In this document: piece after piece, positions 62,058 through 64,000 of the stretch
Position numbering within the stretch: position 1 is the first letter of the stretch
Layout of the letters: every line of letters begins with the position of its first letter
Source: Paenibacillus lupini
GTDB taxonomy: Bacteria; Bacillota; Bacilli; Paenibacillales; Paenibacillaceae
DNA length: 64,000 bases
NCBI RefSeq assembly: GCF_011761355.1
Contig: NZ_JAASRW010000007.1
Span: forward strand, 62,001-126,000
Direction: 5' to 3'
Position numbers and translations under genes: made by a program
Notes under the pieces: model-generated
What the model was told of the DNA's origin: nothing
The model's database searches: none
What the model saw: the letters and a program-made list of their open reading frames with translations, nothing else

Positions 62058-63737
62058 TTAGACTTCCATAATGATCGGAAGGATCATTGGACGGCGTCTG
62101 GTTTGCTCATATAAGAAGCGGCCAAGTGCTTCCTTAACCTGTGTTTTGAGTGAAGCCCATTCATTCACTTTATCATGCATCAGTTTATTTAATGTTAAGG
62201 TGACGATCTTGCTCGCCTCTTCCAATAGTCCTTCGGATTCCCGAACATATACAAATCCACGGGAGATAATATCCGGTCCAGATACGATTGACCCACCATC
62301 CTGCTTACTTAAGGTTACGACAACCACAAGAATACCATCTTGTGATAAAAGCTTACGATCACGCAGCACGATATTGCCAACATCCCCAACACCAAGGCCA
62401 TCAATCAGCACGTTGCCTGCTTGTACTTTTGCTCCTTTACGGCCAATTCCGCCTTGGAATTCAACCGTTTCACCATTCTCAATAACGAATATTTGATTCC
62501 GTGGAATGCCCACATCTTCACCAAGCTGAGCGTGCTGCTTGAGCATGCGGTATTCACCATGAATAGGTATAAAATATTTCGGCTTTATTAAATTAAGCAT
62601 CAGCTTTAATTCCTCTTGGCTTCCATGACCCGATACGTGAACACCAGATACAGAACCAGGACCATAAATGACATTAGCTCCAAGCCGGAACAACTCATCA
62701 ACAGTTCTTCCTACATAACGTTCGTTCCCCGGAATCGGAGTTGCAGCAATAATGACTGTATCTCCTGGTAAAATGTCAACTTTGCGATGCGTTGAGCGCG
62801 CCATACGTGTCAGAGCCGACATAGGCTCCCCTTGACTGCCCGTACACAAGATTACAACACGATCCGCTGCAAGCTTGTTTACTTCCTCTGGCTCTATGAG
62901 CATGCCATCTGGAATGTGCAGATAGCCAAGATCAGAAGCGATTCCCACAACATTCACCATACTGCGCCCAACGACTGCTATATGACGATTAGTCGCAATT
63001 GCAGCATTGATCACTTGCTGAATGCGGTGGACATTCGAAGCGAATGTGGCCACTACAACACGTTGCATAGATTTATGAAAAATATCTTCCAGTTCTTCCC
63101 CTACATTTTTCTCCGAAGGAGTGTAGCCTGGACGTTCTGCATTTGTACTATCCGACAATAAAGCTAAAACGCCACGTTGACCAATCTCTGCCATCCGCTG
63201 CAGATCGGCATACTGGTCATTGACAGGAGTATAATCAAATTTAAAGTCACCAGTATGAACAATCGTGCCTTCCGGAGTATCCAGCGCAACACCTACCGAA
63301 TCCGGAATACTATGATTGGTCTTGAAGAAGCTTGCCTGGATCGAGCCTAATTGAACTTCAGAATCTGCTTGGATCAGAATACGCTTGGTCTCGCCAAGTA
63401 GGCCCGCTTCCTTCAGCTTTCCGTCGATTAATCCGAGTGTCAGCTTTGTTCCATACACAGGAACATTCAACTGTCTGAGTAAATACGACAAGCCGCCAAT
63501 ATGGTCTTCATGACCATGAGTAATGAGAATACCTCTTACCTTCTCGCGATTTTCTAACAAATAGGAAATATCCGGAATGACAATATCGATCCCGAGCATA
63601 TCCTCTTCCGGGAATTTAAGACCTGCGTCTACGACAACAATATCGTTCTCGTATTGAATGACATACATATTTTTCCCAATTTCGCCTACTCCGCCAAGGG
63701 CAAATACAAGTAATTTATCCTGATTTTTTTTCGACAA
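62058..63737 (-). CDS. rnj: ribonuclease J
   Basis: 559 residues from TTG 63737, with AAGGAGGT six to seven bases upstream, giving MSKKNQDKLLVFALGG. The metallo-beta-lactamase motif HGHEDH is intact at 74-79, with GDFKFDYTP, SDSTNAERPG, the beta-CASP motifs CTGSQGEPM and SGHGSQEE, and the C-terminal RRPMILPIIMEV. It is a 5'-3' exonuclease and endonuclease in mRNA decay and rRNA maturation. Position matches B. subtilis rnjB, but the sequence, with a full catalytic motif, looks more like RNase J1. Confidence 0.95.
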   Translation of the reverse strand: MSKKNQDKLLVFALGGVGEIGKNMYVIQYENDIVVVDAGLKFPEEDMLGIDIVIPDISYLLENREKVRGILITHGHEDHIGGLSYLLRQLNVPVYGTKLTLGLIDGKLKEAGLLGETKRILIQADSEVQLGSIQASFFKTNHSIPDSVGVALDTPEGTIVHTGDFKFDYTPVNDQYADLQRMAEIGQRGVLALLSDSTNAERPGYTPSEKNVGEELEDIFHKSMQRVVVATFASNVHRIQQVINAAIATNRHIAVVGRSMVNVVGIASDLGYLHIPDGMLIEPEEVNKLAADRVVILCTGSQGEPMSALTRMARSTHRKVDILPGDTVIIAATPIPGNERYVGRTVDELFRLGANVIYGPGSVSGVHVSGHGSQEELKLMLNLIKPKYFIPIHGEYRMLKQHAQLGEDVGIPRNQIFVIENGETVEFQGGIGRKGAKVQAGNVLIDGLGVGDVGNIVLRDRKLLSQDGILVVVVTLSKQDGGSIVSGPDIISRGFVYVRESEGLLEEASKIVTLTLNKLMHDKVNEWASLKTQVKEALGRFLYEQTRRRPMILPIIMEV

Positions 63738-63824
63738 GTGCTTACCTCCTTCGAATGTACAACCATTCTCCGTTCCAGCCAATTGATGAAATTGAATCAT
63801 TTTCCGTCCGTTTCACTTGCATTC

Positions 63825-63854
63825 ATTATACATGAAGAAAAAGATGGAATACAA
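63825..63854 (-). promoter_or_regulatory. sigma-A promoter for the RNase J gene
   Basis: Minus-strand TTGTAT (63849-63854) and a perfect TATAAT (63825-63830) are 18 bases apart. The leader to the TTG start is about 80 bases. Confidence 0.65.
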
Positions 63855-63883
63855 GGAAATACCTGATGCTTGTACAAACATAA

Positions 63884-63915
63884 ATAAGCAGGTCGGAGAT
63901 GATCTCCGCCTGCTT
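63884..63915 (-). terminator. intrinsic terminator after dapA
   Basis: AAGCAGG-x-CGGAGA pairs with TCTCCG-x-CTGCTT (63886-63915) in a long stem; TTATTTATG follows on the minus strand. Confidence 0.75.
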
Positions 63916-63941
63916 GAGTTATTTAGGTTGAAATGATGAAA

Positions 63942-64000
63942 TTAGACCAGTTTGCTAATAAAAGCTGCCTCAGCCTCAGTTACCGTTACGAGAGGAAGTC
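63942..64000 (-). CDS. dapA: C-terminal end of 4-hydroxy-tetrahydrodipicolinate synthase (partial)
   Basis: Only the last 18 codons are visible: LPLVTVTEAEAAFISKLV followed by TAA at 63942-63944. The RLPLVPLTE-type ending is typical of DapA, and dapA precedes the RNase J gene in B. subtilis. The rest lies beyond the window. The identification rests mainly on synteny plus this short tail. Confidence 0.7.
   Translation of the reverse strand, partial: LPLVTVTEAEAAFISKLV

Noticed and set aside
1..64000. tRNA, rRNA or prophage genes
   Set aside because: I searched by eye for CCA-type tRNA ends, conserved rRNA segments and phage structural genes and saw none.

Overview
The window comes from a spore-forming, low-to-moderate GC Firmicute, most likely Paenibacillus or a close relative in Paenibacillaceae (inference). 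Three things point there: the sporulation genes spoVS, sleB and spoIIIE; strong AGGAGG-type ribosome binding sites with many TTG and GTG starts; and the right half (about 37-64 kb), which follows the Bacillus subtilis order dapA - rnj - tepA - ylzJ - spoIIIE - ymfF/H/I/J/K - rodZ - pgsA - cinA - recA - rny - ymdB - spoVS - kor - miaB - ricA, read here on the minus strand. Nearly every gene is on the minus strand; only gluQ, one MFS transporter and bioY are on the plus strand.

Left part (1-14 kb): the partial HlyC/CorC-type membrane protein, a Lin0512-family protein, a DUF3900-like protein, a bacterial nitric oxide synthase, a lone ModB-like molybdate permease, the BdbC/BdbD thiol oxidase pair, a HelD-type helicase whose leader carries a duplicated 25-bp element, a DUF1294 membrane protein, the HrpB helicase, a membrane-anchored phosphodiester glycosidase, CorA and (plus strand) GluQ.

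Cobalamin block (14.2-22.9 kb): nine tightly packed genes, btuF-btuC-btuD-cobT-cobU-cbiB-cobS-cobD-cbiZ, lie behind one sigma-A-like promoter, a cobalamin riboswitch and an intrinsic terminator. They cover corrinoid uptake, cobinamide salvage (including CbiZ remodelling) and nucleotide-loop assembly. No corrin-ring synthesis genes are in the window.

Middle (22.9-37 kb): the copper ATPase CopA; small proteins (rhodanese, DUF1992, YbjQ, DUF3889); a VanW / signal peptidase I pair; an MFS transporter; an 870-bp convergent intergenic region with two repeat arrays, one of them eight copies of a 23-bp hairpin in a 124-bp higher-order unit; an energy-coupling-factor biotin transporter in which an ATPase is fused to EcfT through a GC-rich Ala/Pro linker, divergent from bioY with a BirA-type operator between them; an S66 peptidase; a NUDIX gene interrupted by one in-frame TAG; a palindromic MITE-like element; and an iron-dependent alcohol dehydrogenase.

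Right part (37-64 kb): RNA decay and modification (ricA, miaB, rny, rnj, ymdB), a 2-oxoacid:ferredoxin oxidoreductase (korAB) beside a PduL-type phosphotransacylase, DNA repair (recA with a LexA-type box, recX, cinA), phospholipid synthesis (pgsA), cell shape (rodZ), the ymf genes, and sporulation genes with recognisable sigma-H (spoVS) and sigma-G (sleB) promoters. The window ends inside the last codons of dapA. I saw no rRNA or tRNA genes, CRISPR array, prophage or intact insertion sequence.
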